64,000 nt of DNA from Halodesulfovibrio marinisediminis DSM 17456 (GCF_900129975.1 NZ_FSRG01000003.1:358727-422726); one strand, 5' to 3'; positions 33,561 to 41,936 are shown, counted from the first letter of the stretch. Program-made: numbers and translations. The notes: generated by a model from the sequence alone, not told the origin.

Positions 33561-33795
33561 CTAGGCGCTCTCAACGTCTTAATTACTCAGCGGCCAGTCC
33601 GCTCCCGTTAGAAGTGGTTTTTTTGCGTCCAATGACCAAGATCCTTTGTCCCTAGGATAGGTGCATCTTGCGCTTGGAAGCTAGTTCACTTACATATGCC
33701 AAATATTTTGGTCGGGAGTACGAAGGTTATACAATACCCGAAAGGGGAAAACCTTCTGCCGTTCTGAGTACGGTTGAGAGCTCCCGACCTTTTTT
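33561..33795 (+). ncRNA. Candidate structured RNA, copy B
   Basis: About 235 nt. Homologous to 7651-7906 in blocks: CCTAGG at the start; AGCGG/CCGCT hairpin and the nearly invariant CGCTCCCGTTAGAAGTGG with seven T; GGTCGGGAGTACGA and TATACAATACCCG. Outer stem GGTCGGGAG (33710-33718) with CTCCCGACC (33781-33789); stem 2 GAAGG/CCTTC (33722-33726 with 33752-33756); CCC-GAAA-GGG (33737-33746); stem 3 CCGT/ACGG (33759-33762 with 33770-33773). Compared with copy A the paired bases change together. The T run at 33790 ends the transcript. Confidence 0.7.
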
Positions 33796-33845
33796 ATTGG
33801 TTAGGATCAACTCTTAATAATCTCAAAATACTCAGGAGTTGCCTC

Positions 33846-34043
33846 ATGGCACAATCACAATCAGTTCCAACCGCAATGCTTCCAAGCATGGACGAGCTGC
33901 GCGATGCAGCTGCAACGCTCCAACAGATCCGCAAAGACACTTCCACAACAGAAAGCAGCATTGCTCTGGACTACATTGCAGACAAGCTCATTCAACTAGC
34001 CGACCGCATAGATAGTGGGGTTGAACGGAGGGTAGCAGCATGA
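33846..34043 (+). CDS. Small helical protein 1 downstream of RNA copy B
   Basis: 65 residues. The leader (AGGAG, TGCCTC, ATGGCACA) is nearly the same as that of 7968-8174, and the first residues MAQ agree, but the rest (DELRDAAATLQQIRKDTS, IADKLIQLADRID) differs. All-helical. It overlaps the next gene by 4 bases. Confidence 0.65.
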   Translation: MAQSQSVPTAMLPSMDELRDAAATLQQIRKDTSTTESSIALDYIADKLIQLADRIDSGVERRVAA

Positions 34044-34228
34044 GTCAGCCTGTAGAACATGCAGATCACGTAATGAATCTCTACAACATTGCCCGCTCTC
34101 TTAACCTCATGCATGAAGAATTCGGCGAAAAGTACCCGGAACTGGTTTTCATCCTACAAAGTATGGAAAAAGCCGTAGACGATGCCGCCGCCCACTTCGA
34201 CGGAATGGAAGAACGGATTACGGAATAG
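34040..34228 (+). CDS. Small helical protein 2, paralogue of 7968-8174
   Basis: 62 residues, ATG overlapping the previous stop. NLYNIARSLNLMHEEFGEKYPEL aligns with the copy-A protein over ~35 residues with about half identical. No known domain. It ends before a strong terminator. Confidence 0.65.
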   Translation: MSQPVEHADHVMNLYNIARSLNLMHEEFGEKYPELVFILQSMEKAVDDAAAHFDGMEERITE

Positions 34229-34252
34229 AAAGATAATTTGAATGGAAATATG

Positions 34253-34284
34253 AAGCCCCCTGCCTTGGTAGGGGGCTTCTTTGT
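34253..34284 (+). terminator. Rho-independent terminator
   Basis: AAGCCCCCT (34253-34261) pairs with AGGGGGCTT (34270-34278), then CTTTG. Confidence 0.8.
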
Positions 34285-34367
34285 TGTGTGTAACTATTCT
34301 TACGTTGTATTTCAGGATGTTGCAGGTGATTACGGGGTAGAGTAGAAAAAACAAAAGTGAGGAACAA

Positions 34368-35060
34368 ATGGAAATTCAATATTCTTCGATAATTGCCGTG
34401 GTAGTAGGTTGGGGGTTAGCTCAGTTTTCATCGATAAGTAAGGCAAGAGCGGAAAAACGAAGACGTTTAAACCAGACATTGCTGCATTTAGACTTACTGT
34501 TGTCTGATTTAAATGAATACAGCAAAGCTTCTGATCAAGTAGTTTTGCCAGAAGATAAAGAGTTTGCGACAGAGAGAGCGGGTTTGCATGGTTTTTTACA
34601 TGGCCGTGAGCTTGCTGACGATATTGATAAATATTCAGAGTACCTATGCTATGTTAGTTCGGGTTTAGCTAAAGAATATACTGTGCTAATAAGGGATGCG
34701 TATTGGGTCTTGCGTAGAACTCTCAAGAATTCAGCTGCTTGTCTTAAAATATATGATGAGTTGAGTTGTATACGTTTGTGTGGTTTGCGCCTTATGATTT
34801 GGCAAGTGGAGCGACTGATGGTTAAGGTGTCAATACGTTGTGGTCCAGTTACTTGCTTCCGACTGGTTAAAAGATTTGGTTTAAAGAAAAGTTACAAGCT
34901 TTTTTGTAATCAGTTTGAATCTGATTTTTTGTATGAAATTCGGGAAGTCTTTGTCCAACTAAATGAATCTAAAGCAGAAGCAAGCAAAGACTTGAAGCAG
35001 TATATAGAAGACTCTCTGCATGATCATTTAAAGAAGGAGAAAAAACTTGAGGAGTGTTAA
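34368..35060 (+). CDS. Membrane-anchored helical protein, unknown
   Basis: 230 residues, ATG with GAGGAAC upstream. A single N-terminal hydrophobic segment (YSSIIAVVVGWGLAQF), then KARAEKRRRLNQTLLHLDLLLSDL and a helical domain rich in Cys and Trp. It resembles proteins that begin with a membrane anchor and an RAEKRR-type stop-transfer. Function unknown; another single-gene accessory unit. An inverted repeat GAGGAGTG/CACTCCTC spans its stop codon (35050-35057 with 35090-35097). Confidence 0.6.
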   Translation: MEIQYSSIIAVVVGWGLAQFSSISKARAEKRRRLNQTLLHLDLLLSDLNEYSKASDQVVLPEDKEFATERAGLHGFLHGRELADDIDKYSEYLCYVSSGLAKEYTVLIRDAYWVLRRTLKNSAACLKIYDELSCIRLCGLRLMIWQVERLMVKVSIRCGPVTCFRLVKRFGLKKSYKLFCNQFESDFLYEIREVFVQLNESKAEASKDLKQYIEDSLHDHLKKEKKLEEC

Positions 35061-35135
35061 GTTCAAAAAAACTCCACCCCAGAATAAAAATCACTCCTCC
35101 GCTCCCGCCTTCGAGCTTTTTTTTGTCGTTTTTTT

Positions 35136-35209
35136 GCAATTGGCAGAGGGTGCAAAACAGGGTGCTAGAGCGCGCCAGTACTGGGTTTTATGGTGAGTTC
35201 GCCAATTGC
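35136..35209. repeat. 74-base extended hairpin
   Basis: Arms GCAATTGGC (35136-35144) and GCCAATTGC (35201-35209) enclose further pairs AAAACAG with CTGgGTTTT and GGTGC with GCGCC. TGCAA-type words recur on both sides (35151, 35216, 35235). No gene is found in 35061-35390. Candidate regulatory RNA or integrase-arm region. Confidence 0.5.
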
Positions 35210-35269
35210 ACTTTTTGCAACGTTTTGCCAAGTTGTGCAAAGGAGAAGGCCGATTAATACAAAAGAAAA

Positions 35270-35310
35270 AGCTCATAACTTACCGAAAGTTATGAGCTTG
35301 TCTTGTTTTT
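35270..35310. terminator. Bidirectional terminator
   Basis: GCTCATAACTT (35271-35281) pairs with AAGTTATGAGC (35287-35297), with A residues before and T runs after. It separates the accessory genes from the integrase 3' end. Confidence 0.75.
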
Positions 35311-35390
35311 TTATTTGAAGCTTCAAGGCGGGGACAGAAAATTACTGTGCAAGCGCGTTTTCTCTCTGCGCCCGCAATGCCGCATGCTGC

Positions 35391-36557
35391 CTAGCTTTTC
35401 TGCGATTCAAAGGCGTCAAGCATGTCTGCCCAGTCTTGCATTAATTTGTACCGCTCCGGAAGATACTGAGCACGGTTGTAAGCTGCCCTAATTTTGTTGC
35501 CAGGAACATGCGCCAGCTGCATTTCTATCACGTCCGGATTGTAGCCCGCCTCATTCAAAATCGACGACGCCATGGCTCTGAATCCGTGCGCTGTCATCTC
35601 TTCTTTTGTGAATCCCATGCGGCGTAGGGCACCGTTACAGGCGTTTTCACTTATGGGCTTTTCGTCTGTACGTAATGACGGGAACAGATACTTTCCACGC
35701 CCGCTTACTTTGCGCAACTCGAGCAGCAGCTCCATAGCCTGATCTGAAAGCGGCACCATGTGCTCCCGCTTCATTTTCATTTTATGAGCAGGGACAATCC
35801 ACAGACGTTCACTCAAGTCTATTTCTGTCCATTCTGCGTGACGTAGCTCGCCCTGACGGGTAAATGTGTAGGCGGTCATAAGTAGGGCACACTTGGTAAC
35901 AAAGAACCCGTTGTAGCCTTTCATGACACGCATAAGCGCTCCGGCTTCTTCTTTGGTGGTGAAGGCTGCAAAGTGGTTGCGCTTGGGAGGAGTAAGAGCG
36001 CCCTTAAGATCACGCGTAGGGTCGCTTGGAATAATGCAGGAAGCGACAGCGTAGCGGCAGATTTGCCCGCAGATACCTTTAACCTTGTGTGCGGTAACGT
36101 GCGCGCCTCTGGCTTCTATGTGGCGTAACGCCTGTAGGAAGTCGATAGGCTGCAATTCTTCAATAGGGCGGTCGCCCAGAAGGTCGTAGATGTCGTTATT
36201 CAGTCGACCCACGACTGTGCGCCGGTGGTTCTGCTTCCACTGGTGTTGCTTGGCTAGCCATTCTTCTGCAACTTGGCGAAAAGTTATTGGGGATTGTTTT
36301 TGCTTAAGAGTGGCTGGATCTGTTCCTTTACGAAGTAGGTCAGCAGCCTTTCTTTGAAGTAACCTAGCTTCCTTTAGGGAAACATTCGGATAGACCCCTA
36401 ACGCAAGGCGTTTTTCTCTTCCTTCAAAACGATATTTCCAGCGCCAGTATTTAGAACCTGCTTTTGTGACTTCTAGATAAAGTCCGTTGCCATCGAAGTA
36501 TTTTTTAGCCTGTGCATTCGGCTGTAATGCACGGATAGCAAGGTCTGTCAGCTTCAT
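35391..36557 (-). CDS. int: Tyrosine recombinase, P4-type integrase
   Basis: 388 residues from the ATG at 36557, chosen because AGGAG lies ~9 bases upstream; the frame is open to 36596. The N-terminal DUF4102 part (KLTDLAIRALQPNAQAKKYFDGNGLYLEV split by families) precedes an arm-binding domain, then the catalytic core: Arg in FTRQGELRHAEW, HGFR, LAHVPGNK and the nucleophile Tyr in AYNRAQYL. P4-type integrases target tRNA and tmRNA genes. It lies ~160 bases from the 3' end of ssrA and drives integration of this prophage there. Confidence 0.93.
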   Translation of the reverse strand: MKLTDLAIRALQPNAQAKKYFDGNGLYLEVTKAGSKYWRWKYRFEGREKRLALGVYPNVSLKEARLLQRKAADLLRKGTDPATLKQKQSPITFRQVAEEWLAKQHQWKQNHRRTVVGRLNNDIYDLLGDRPIEELQPIDFLQALRHIEARGAHVTAHKVKGICGQICRYAVASCIIPSDPTRDLKGALTPPKRNHFAAFTTKEEAGALMRVMKGYNGFFVTKCALLMTAYTFTRQGELRHAEWTEIDLSERLWIVPAHKMKMKREHMVPLSDQAMELLLELRKVSGRGKYLFPSLRTDEKPISENACNGALRRMGFTKEEMTAHGFRAMASSILNEAGYNPDVIEMQLAHVPGNKIRAAYNRAQYLPERYKLMQDWADMLDAFESQKS

Positions 36558-36663
36558 TGGGGGCATCTCCTGAGTTGAAATGAAATGTGCCCCCAATTAT
36601 GCCCCCAGAATGGCTTTGCTGCAAATAACTCGCAAGAAACTGCATGAGGTTCCAACCCCGCAT

Positions 36664-36704
36664 AAAAAAAGGGTTTCAGCCGATTTTACAATCTGCTGAA
36701 ACCC
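36664..36704 (-). terminator. tmRNA terminator
   Basis: GGGTTTCAGC (36671-36680) pairs with GCTGAAACCC (36695-36704); on the minus strand it is followed by seven T. It starts 16 bases beyond the tmRNA 3' end. Confidence 0.8.
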
Positions 36705-36719
36705 TCATTTTGTACCTCA

Positions 36720-36760
36720 TGGTGGAGGCGGCGAGAATCGAACTCGCGTCCGAGAATGGT
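36720..36760 (-). other. Inferred prophage attachment site in ssrA 3' end
   Basis: The integrase sits next to the intact tRNA-like 3' end of ssrA, the classic target of P4-type integrases. The exact core cannot be set because the other att copy lies outside the window. Confidence 0.5.
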
Positions 36761-37079
36761 CCACTCGAAGCATCTACAGGTTTAGTTCTGGATTAAGTAA
36801 TCTCACTCTATGCTTTGCCCCAAAACAGGCGACATAAAGCCAGTTCACTGTATAAGTTTCGCTCCAGCTGCAGTAAACACCTACTGAAACTAGTCAGATG
36901 GGGTTTTGTCATTCTCTAAGCATATCTGACGTCAACAAAGAGAACGTGGCGGTCAATTAAGCTGCCATTGCGTATTCGTAATCGTTTGCAATTACTTTAG
37001 TGCCGCTTTTTACGAGGCCAGCGGCGCCTCGACCTGCAACTTCGGCTTCTTCTATCCCCGTCGAAACCAGTGCGCCCCC
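36720..37079 (-). ncRNA. ssrA: tmRNA
   Basis: On the minus strand the 5' end GGGGGCGCACTGGTTTCGAC pairs with the 3' end CGCCTCCACCA (acceptor stem with one G-U), and the T arm holds GTTCGATTC. The tag frame (36957-36989) encodes ANDYEYAMAA and a TAA stop. 360 nt including CCA. It rescues stalled ribosomes and is intact despite the prophage. Confidence 0.95.
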
Positions 37080-37287
37080 AAATTGGAGTATCTGTGTCAG
37101 CAAAAAATGGGAACTGACATCAGATGGTTTATTGTGCTTTGTAGTGATGGATTCTGTAAGCAGTTTCCATATACGCAGGCGACGTGTTTACGCTTTTTTA
37201 TTGTCACCTGCAACAAGAAAATATGGGCTTTCTTCCCATCCAGTAAAATATAATGCACATTTTACGATTGTCTAGGTGACAAGGCGT

Positions 37288-38406
37288 TTATTTTGACAAA
37301 TCTTCGATAATAAGTTTCGCCGCACGGTTTGCAGCACCGGGAGCACCAACTTTAGAGCGAAGTGCTTCTAAATCTTTTCGGATAGCATCAAGTTTTCCCG
37401 GGGTGTTAATCCATGCAAGTGCCCGTTGGGCGACAACGTCACCGTTAGCATCTTCTTGTAACAGCTCTGGGAATACCTCACGTCCCATAATGAGGTTTGG
37501 CAACCCCACATAAGGAACTTTGATGAATTTTGTCCCCAGATAGAATGTCAGCTTGGAAAGCTGATAGGTGATTAATGTTGGTGTGCCAACAAGTGCTGAT
37601 TCCAATGTGACTGTGCCGGAAGCTGCAATAAGCATGGTACAGCCACGCATAAATTCGTATCTGTTTTCAGGGCCGTGGATAGTCAGCGGTACAGACGAGG
37701 TCCACAATGCCCGTAATTTTTCCTGAGAAATTCCCGGAGCTTGAATGCAGTGGAATTCAAGTTCTGGATTCTTTTTTGCCATGATGGAAGCAGCAAACGC
37801 AAATTGAGGCATGAGTGCTTCAATTTCTTTCTTGCGGCTTCCAGGAAGAATGCCAATGCGGTTCGTTGCTGGCTTAATGTGGTCGATTGAAGGCCAGTCA
37901 ATTACATCAACAAGCGGGTTGCCGATGTAGTCAATCTCCATGTTGAACTGTTTATAGAATTCAACCTCAAACGGAAGAATGGAAAAAAGACGGGTTACGT
38001 GTTTTGCAATAAACTTGGCTCTGCCTGTACGCCATGCCCAGAGTTTTGGGGAGATGTAGTAGTAAACAGGAATGCCGAGAGCATATGCATATTTCGCAAC
38101 ACGGAAGTTGAACTCTGGAGCGTCGATAAGAATGACAGCATCTGGACGACGCACTGCTAGCTCGTTTTTTATCTGCTTTAACATTTTGAAGATGTCGAAC
38201 AGCTTACCCAGAACTTCCGTAAAGCCCATGACGGAAAGATCCTCAACTCGCAGAATGGCGTCGAGACCTTTGGAGCGCATTTCCGGTCCGCCCATTCCAT
38301 AGAATGTGGTGTCGGGCGCAATGGAGGAAATGGCTTCCATAAGTTTTCCACCATGCAGATCTCCGGAGGTCTCTCCGGCGTTGATCCATATATTTTTACC
38401 CATCAA
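37288..38406 (-). CDS. lpxB: Lipid-A-disaccharide synthase
   Basis: 372 residues, full length for LpxB (GT19). Start INAGETSGDLHGG, then FYGMGGPEMRSKGLDAI, YYISPKLWAWRTGRA, ILPGSRKKEIEALMP and AASGTVTLESALVGTP are the family hallmarks. It joins UDP-2,3-diacylglucosamine and lipid X to give disaccharide-1-phosphate at the inner membrane surface. It starts 9 bases after the membrane protein gene at 38416-39363, so both form an operon. Confidence 0.96.
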   Translation of the reverse strand: MMGKNIWINAGETSGDLHGGKLMEAISSIAPDTTFYGMGGPEMRSKGLDAILRVEDLSVMGFTEVLGKLFDIFKMLKQIKNELAVRRPDAVILIDAPEFNFRVAKYAYALGIPVYYYISPKLWAWRTGRAKFIAKHVTRLFSILPFEVEFYKQFNMEIDYIGNPLVDVIDWPSIDHIKPATNRIGILPGSRKKEIEALMPQFAFAASIMAKKNPELEFHCIQAPGISQEKLRALWTSSVPLTIHGPENRYEFMRGCTMLIAASGTVTLESALVGTPTLITYQLSKLTFYLGTKFIKVPYVGLPNLIMGREVFPELLQEDANGDVVAQRALAWINTPGKLDAIRKDLEALRSKVGAPGAANRAAKLIIEDLSK

Positions 38407-38415
38407 AAATCCTTG

Positions 38416-39363
38416 TTAGTCCATGGTTGCAACTGCTTTGGCTGGCTCTGTAGAGTAAAAGCGCATCATGATTGCGACGAAAATAATGGCAAAAATAAGA
38501 CGTGTCCAGAGGATGCCACTAATATGCGCACCAAGAAGCATCATGAGTAATGTGTCCTCAATCAGTGCGTGGGCGAGTCCCATAAGTGTTAATGATGCAA
38601 AAACATCACGCTTGGATAATGAGCCTGATTTTACTTCATGAATGATCAAGCCACCGCCATATGTAATGCCCAGAGATAAGCCAAGCACTGTAAGAGTCGC
38701 AGCGCCTTTTCCGATGCCGATGGCTTGAAGAATCGGTTTAAGCAGAGCGTTAAGTTTTTCTGTTATGCCATAATATGTGAGTAAACGCATCAAAGCAAAC
38801 AGGGCAAGGATGATGAAGAATAGGTATAGAAGGTTGTTAGCTTCATTCAGTGCCCAAGGGATGAGACCCGGTTCAGGGAGCTGTGGTTCCCAGAGGATTT
38901 TGCTAGGTTCTGAATAGATTCCGGTTTTGGAAAACACAAGGTTCATGATGATACCGAGTATGAACGCAGAAATCATGCGGATAATAAACTGACCTGTCAT
39001 GGAAATACCGCACTTTTGAGCAACCTTACATTCTACAGGCAGAGAGTGGGCAATCAACATCATGGTTGTAAGTGTTGTAATCTGAGCCACACTCAGCGGA
39101 TCCATTGTTGGTACCATCGAAATGTACACGATCAGCCCGCTGTAGAGGTTAACGATGATAGATGTTGCCCATACCAAACCCATTTCTGCAGGAAGCCCGG
39201 CAAGACTCATAAAAGGTTTTAGCGGTACTGCGAGATATTGTATGAGGTCGAGTTCCTGAAGTAATTTTACAATGATAATGACAGGGATCATTACCTTGTA
39301 CAGGTCTAGGCTGGCAGCAGCAGCGTCTTTTAAAAGGGTCTTAGATGCTTTAATGAGATTCAC
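38416..39363 (-). CDS. Nucleoside-recognition (Gate) domain membrane protein
   Basis: 315 residues with about eight membrane segments. The pattern LYKVMIPVIIIVKLL, GLVWATSIIVNLYSGLIVY, HSLPVECKVAQKCGIS and the second-half GLSLGITYGGGLIIHEVKSG fits the nucleoside recognition/Gate family, related to SpmA/SpmB and FeoB gates. Substrate unknown. Upstream member of the lpxB operon, which hints at an envelope role. Confidence 0.75.
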   Translation of the reverse strand: MNLIKASKTLLKDAAAASLDLYKVMIPVIIIVKLLQELDLIQYLAVPLKPFMSLAGLPAEMGLVWATSIIVNLYSGLIVYISMVPTMDPLSVAQITTLTTMMLIAHSLPVECKVAQKCGISMTGQFIIRMISAFILGIIMNLVFSKTGIYSEPSKILWEPQLPEPGLIPWALNEANNLLYLFFIILALFALMRLLTYYGITEKLNALLKPILQAIGIGKGAATLTVLGLSLGITYGGGLIIHEVKSGSLSKRDVFASLTLMGLAHALIEDTLLMMLLGAHISGILWTRLIFAIIFVAIMMRFYSTEPAKAVATMD

Positions 39364-39547
39364 AGCAGTATCCTTTCAACTGTTCTATAAAAGAGGTGAG
39401 TTATATATTCATGGGGAAAGAGAAGAGTCTTGAAGGAGGATGATTGCCGCAACAGAACTTTTGAGGCAATTCACACGACTTCAGAAGGTATTCTCTGTTG
39501 ATTACTGACTGAATTACTATTGTGTGACTTATCTAAGGGATTATTTC

Positions 39548-39562
39548 ACTCACTGAGTGAGT
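39548..39562. promoter_or_regulatory. Perfect dyad, possible operator
   Basis: ACTCACT-G-AGTGAGT in the 376-base gap between the membrane protein and rfbB, ~185 bases upstream of the membrane protein start. TetR-type repressors often use such short dyads. No other feature is seen in 39364-39670. Confidence 0.35.
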
Positions 39563-39673
39563 AAATACTCCTATGCTGATGCGTCAAGACCGAATCACAC
39601 AAAAAGGATAGTGAAAGATACGGTAGATTGGATTTGGTGACTTGTAGAAAAGTTGCGAAGAGAGCGCAGGTTG

Positions 39674-39711
39674 AAAAAAAAGCCACTGGAATTGTACTTA
39701 CTCCCAGTGGC
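39674..39711 (-). terminator. Terminator of rfbB
   Basis: GCCACTGG (39682-39689) pairs with CCAGTGGC (39704-39711); on the minus strand it is followed by a run of T. Confidence 0.8.
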
Positions 39712-39739
39712 GATTGTGTTCGATGAAATAGGGAGGGAG

Positions 39740-40762
39740 TTACTTGTCTCCGTACCACTTTTTCATAAATTCAAGGTAGGCGCCAGACTGAACGTCATTC
39801 AACCAGTCAGTGTTGTTTCTGTACCAGTCGAGGGTTTCTTTAATTCCACGTTCAAAAGTGTATTCTGGCTCGTACCCAAGCTCTTTTTGAGCGAGCGAGT
39901 AATTCATTGCGTATCTGCGGTCATGTCCCGGACGGTCTTTTACAAAGGTGATCAAGTCCTCTGGTTTTCCAAGGTCACGCAAGATTGTTCGAACGACATC
40001 AATGTTTGTGCGTTCGGCATTGCCGCCAAAGTTGTACGCTTTGCCGGCTTCACCTTTCATAAGGGTAAGGTGCACACCTTTACAGTGGTCGGATACATGA
40101 ATCCAGTCGCGAATATTCATTCCGGTTCCATATACAGGTAAAGGCTTGTCAGAAGACGCAAGGCTGAACATCAACGGGATAAGTTTTTCAGGGAATTGAT
40201 ATGGGCCGTAGTTGTTTGAACAGCGGGTGATGGATACATTGTAGCCGTAAGTACGGTAGAAAGCGTACGCAAGCATATCAGCAGACGCTTTTGATGCGGA
40301 GTACGGGCTGCTTGGGTGAAGCGGAGTTTGTTCAGTGAACGCCGGATCATCAAGGGATAAATCGCCATATACTTCGTCTGTAGAAATGTGAACAAAACGT
40401 TCTACTTTTGCGTCACGTGCTGCGGAGAGCAGAACCTGCGTACCCATAACGTTTGTTGTAATAAACGGGGTCGGATCGTCAATAGAGCGGTCAACATGTG
40501 ACTCCGCAGCAAAGTTTACGACGGCATCAATATTATATTTTTCAAAGATGGTACGCATTGCTTCGGCATCAGCAATATCTTCGTGTTCGAAGAAGTAGCG
40601 CTTTCCACCATATTCTTTTTCAATAGATTGTAGGTTTAGAAGGTTACCCGCATAGGTGAGTTTATCCACGTTGATGACGGTAATGTCATTGAATGTGCTG
40701 AAGATGTAATGGATGTAGTTGGAGCCGATGAAGCCACAACCGCCTGTGACGAGTAAATTCAT
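39740..40762 (-). CDS. rfbB: dTDP-glucose 4,6-dehydratase
   Basis: 340 residues. NAD-binding TGGCGFIGSNYI at the start, HVDRSIDDPTPF, STDEVYGDL and the active-site YSASKASAD (YxxxK), then NNYGPYQFPEKLIPL. It makes dTDP-4-keto-6-deoxyglucose for rhamnose and other O-antigen sugars. It stands alone here, with the other rml genes not in the window. Confidence 0.95.
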   Translation of the reverse strand: MNLLVTGGCGFIGSNYIHYIFSTFNDITVINVDKLTYAGNLLNLQSIEKEYGGKRYFFEHEDIADAEAMRTIFEKYNIDAVVNFAAESHVDRSIDDPTPFITTNVMGTQVLLSAARDAKVERFVHISTDEVYGDLSLDDPAFTEQTPLHPSSPYSASKASADMLAYAFYRTYGYNVSITRCSNNYGPYQFPEKLIPLMFSLASSDKPLPVYGTGMNIRDWIHVSDHCKGVHLTLMKGEAGKAYNFGGNAERTNIDVVRTILRDLGKPEDLITFVKDRPGHDRRYAMNYSLAQKELGYEPEYTFERGIKETLDWYRNNTDWLNDVQSGAYLEFMKKWYGDK

Positions 40763-41129
40763 AAAGAAACCTCTTAAAGAAAGAATAAAATTTGTGCTGT
40801 TGTAACGAGAGATAAAAGTAAGGTCAAACCGGAATGTTTTTGGGTATAACTAGTATGTTTTTAAGGGGATAGTGTGGTAATGTACTTGGGCGTATAAGAA
40901 AAAGAAGTATAAGCTTGATGTTGTAATCGGTATCCCGAATAGGTTTTGTGCAATATTCTTTGCGGGCTGTGTACAGCAGGTTAAGGCGGATAACCTTGCT
41001 AATTGAGCGTAGATTAGCTAATTTATTTTGTTCAAATTTACTGACTTTATTTCTTCTGATTAGCTTTTTGACAACGTTTTTCGGCTTTCAGGCTTCTATC
41101 TTCTAAAAGGTTTATTTCAGCGTGTGTAT
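40763..41129. other. Intergenic region between divergent rfbB and cbiK
   Basis: No gene seen. It holds an inverted repeat GCTAAT/ATTAGC (40998-41003 with 41013-41018) and a TTGACA at 41067-41072 without a good -10 box at the usual distance. Regulation of either gene from here is likely but not resolved. Confidence 0.4.
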
Positions 41130-41912
41130 ATGAAGAAAGGTATCTTACTTGTAGCATTTGGCGCTAATAATTTGCAGGCGCACCAGACTCTCAGGCTTCT
41201 TGATGAGCAGGTGCGTTCTCGTTTTGGGGGAGTGAATGTGAGACTTGCATTTACTTCTGAACTTATTCGTGACCGTCTTGCTGCCCAGCGTGTAAAACGA
41301 GATTCTGTTGTTAAGGCGCTGGAAAAGATGGCTTTTGAAAAATATACTCATATTGCTGTCCAGTCATTGCATATAATTCCCGGTGTAGAATATGAGGAGT
41401 TATGCGCAGATACACAGGCATTTGTGGATTCAGGGCGTTTAGAGAGTATTCAAGTCGGGGCACCGTTACTGAATTCGGAAGATGATATTGAGCATGTTGT
41501 TTCAGCTGTTCTACGACATCTTCCACCGAGCCGTAAGCCGGAAGAAGGAGTTGTTTTCATGGGACATGGATCATCTCATGAAGGTGATCGTTGTTATGAT
41601 GCGGTGTATCAGAGGTTGCAACAAGTAGATCCAAATATTTTCTTAGGGACAATGGATGGTAACCATACGCTTGACCATCTTTTGCCAGAATTGAAACGCC
41701 GAGAGATTGCACGGGTATGGTTAATGCCATTTTTATCCGTAGTGGGACGCCACGCCCGAAATGACATGGCTGGCAGTAGTGAAGATTCATGGAAATCACA
41801 GATTGAAGCCGCCGGAATTCGCTGTACCCCTATGGTGCTCGGTCTTGCTGAATACTCCGGTTTTGTAGATGTTTGGTTGAATCATTTAGAAGCAACTTTG
41901 AAGCTTTTGTAA
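41130..41912 (+). CDS. cbiK: Sirohydrochlorin cobaltochelatase
   Basis: 260 residues from ATG 41130 (GTG 41124 also in frame). Start KKGILLVAFGANN; metal/catalytic histidines in SLHIIPGVEYEEL, MGHGSSHEGD and GRHARNDMAG. This is the CbiK class, which inserts cobalt (or iron) into sirohydrochlorin for cobalamin and haem-type pathways in sulfate reducers. No signal peptide, so the cytoplasmic form. It is followed after 24 bases by a periplasmic protein gene. Confidence 0.9.
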   Translation: MKKGILLVAFGANNLQAHQTLRLLDEQVRSRFGGVNVRLAFTSELIRDRLAAQRVKRDSVVKALEKMAFEKYTHIAVQSLHIIPGVEYEELCADTQAFVDSGRLESIQVGAPLLNSEDDIEHVVSAVLRHLPPSRKPEEGVVFMGHGSSHEGDRCYDAVYQRLQQVDPNIFLGTMDGNHTLDHLLPELKRREIARVWLMPFLSVVGRHARNDMAGSSEDSWKSQIEAAGIRCTPMVLGLAEYSGFVDVWLNHLEATLKLL

Positions 41913-41936
41913 TGTGGTACTAATTGAGAGGGTGAC

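Noticed and set aside
35136..35209. attL of the prophage
   Set aside because: It shares no clear direct repeat with the ssrA 3' end, and the integrase lies between them.
40763..41129. Cobalamin riboswitch upstream of cbiK
   Set aside because: No B12-box-like conserved sequence could be found in the leader.
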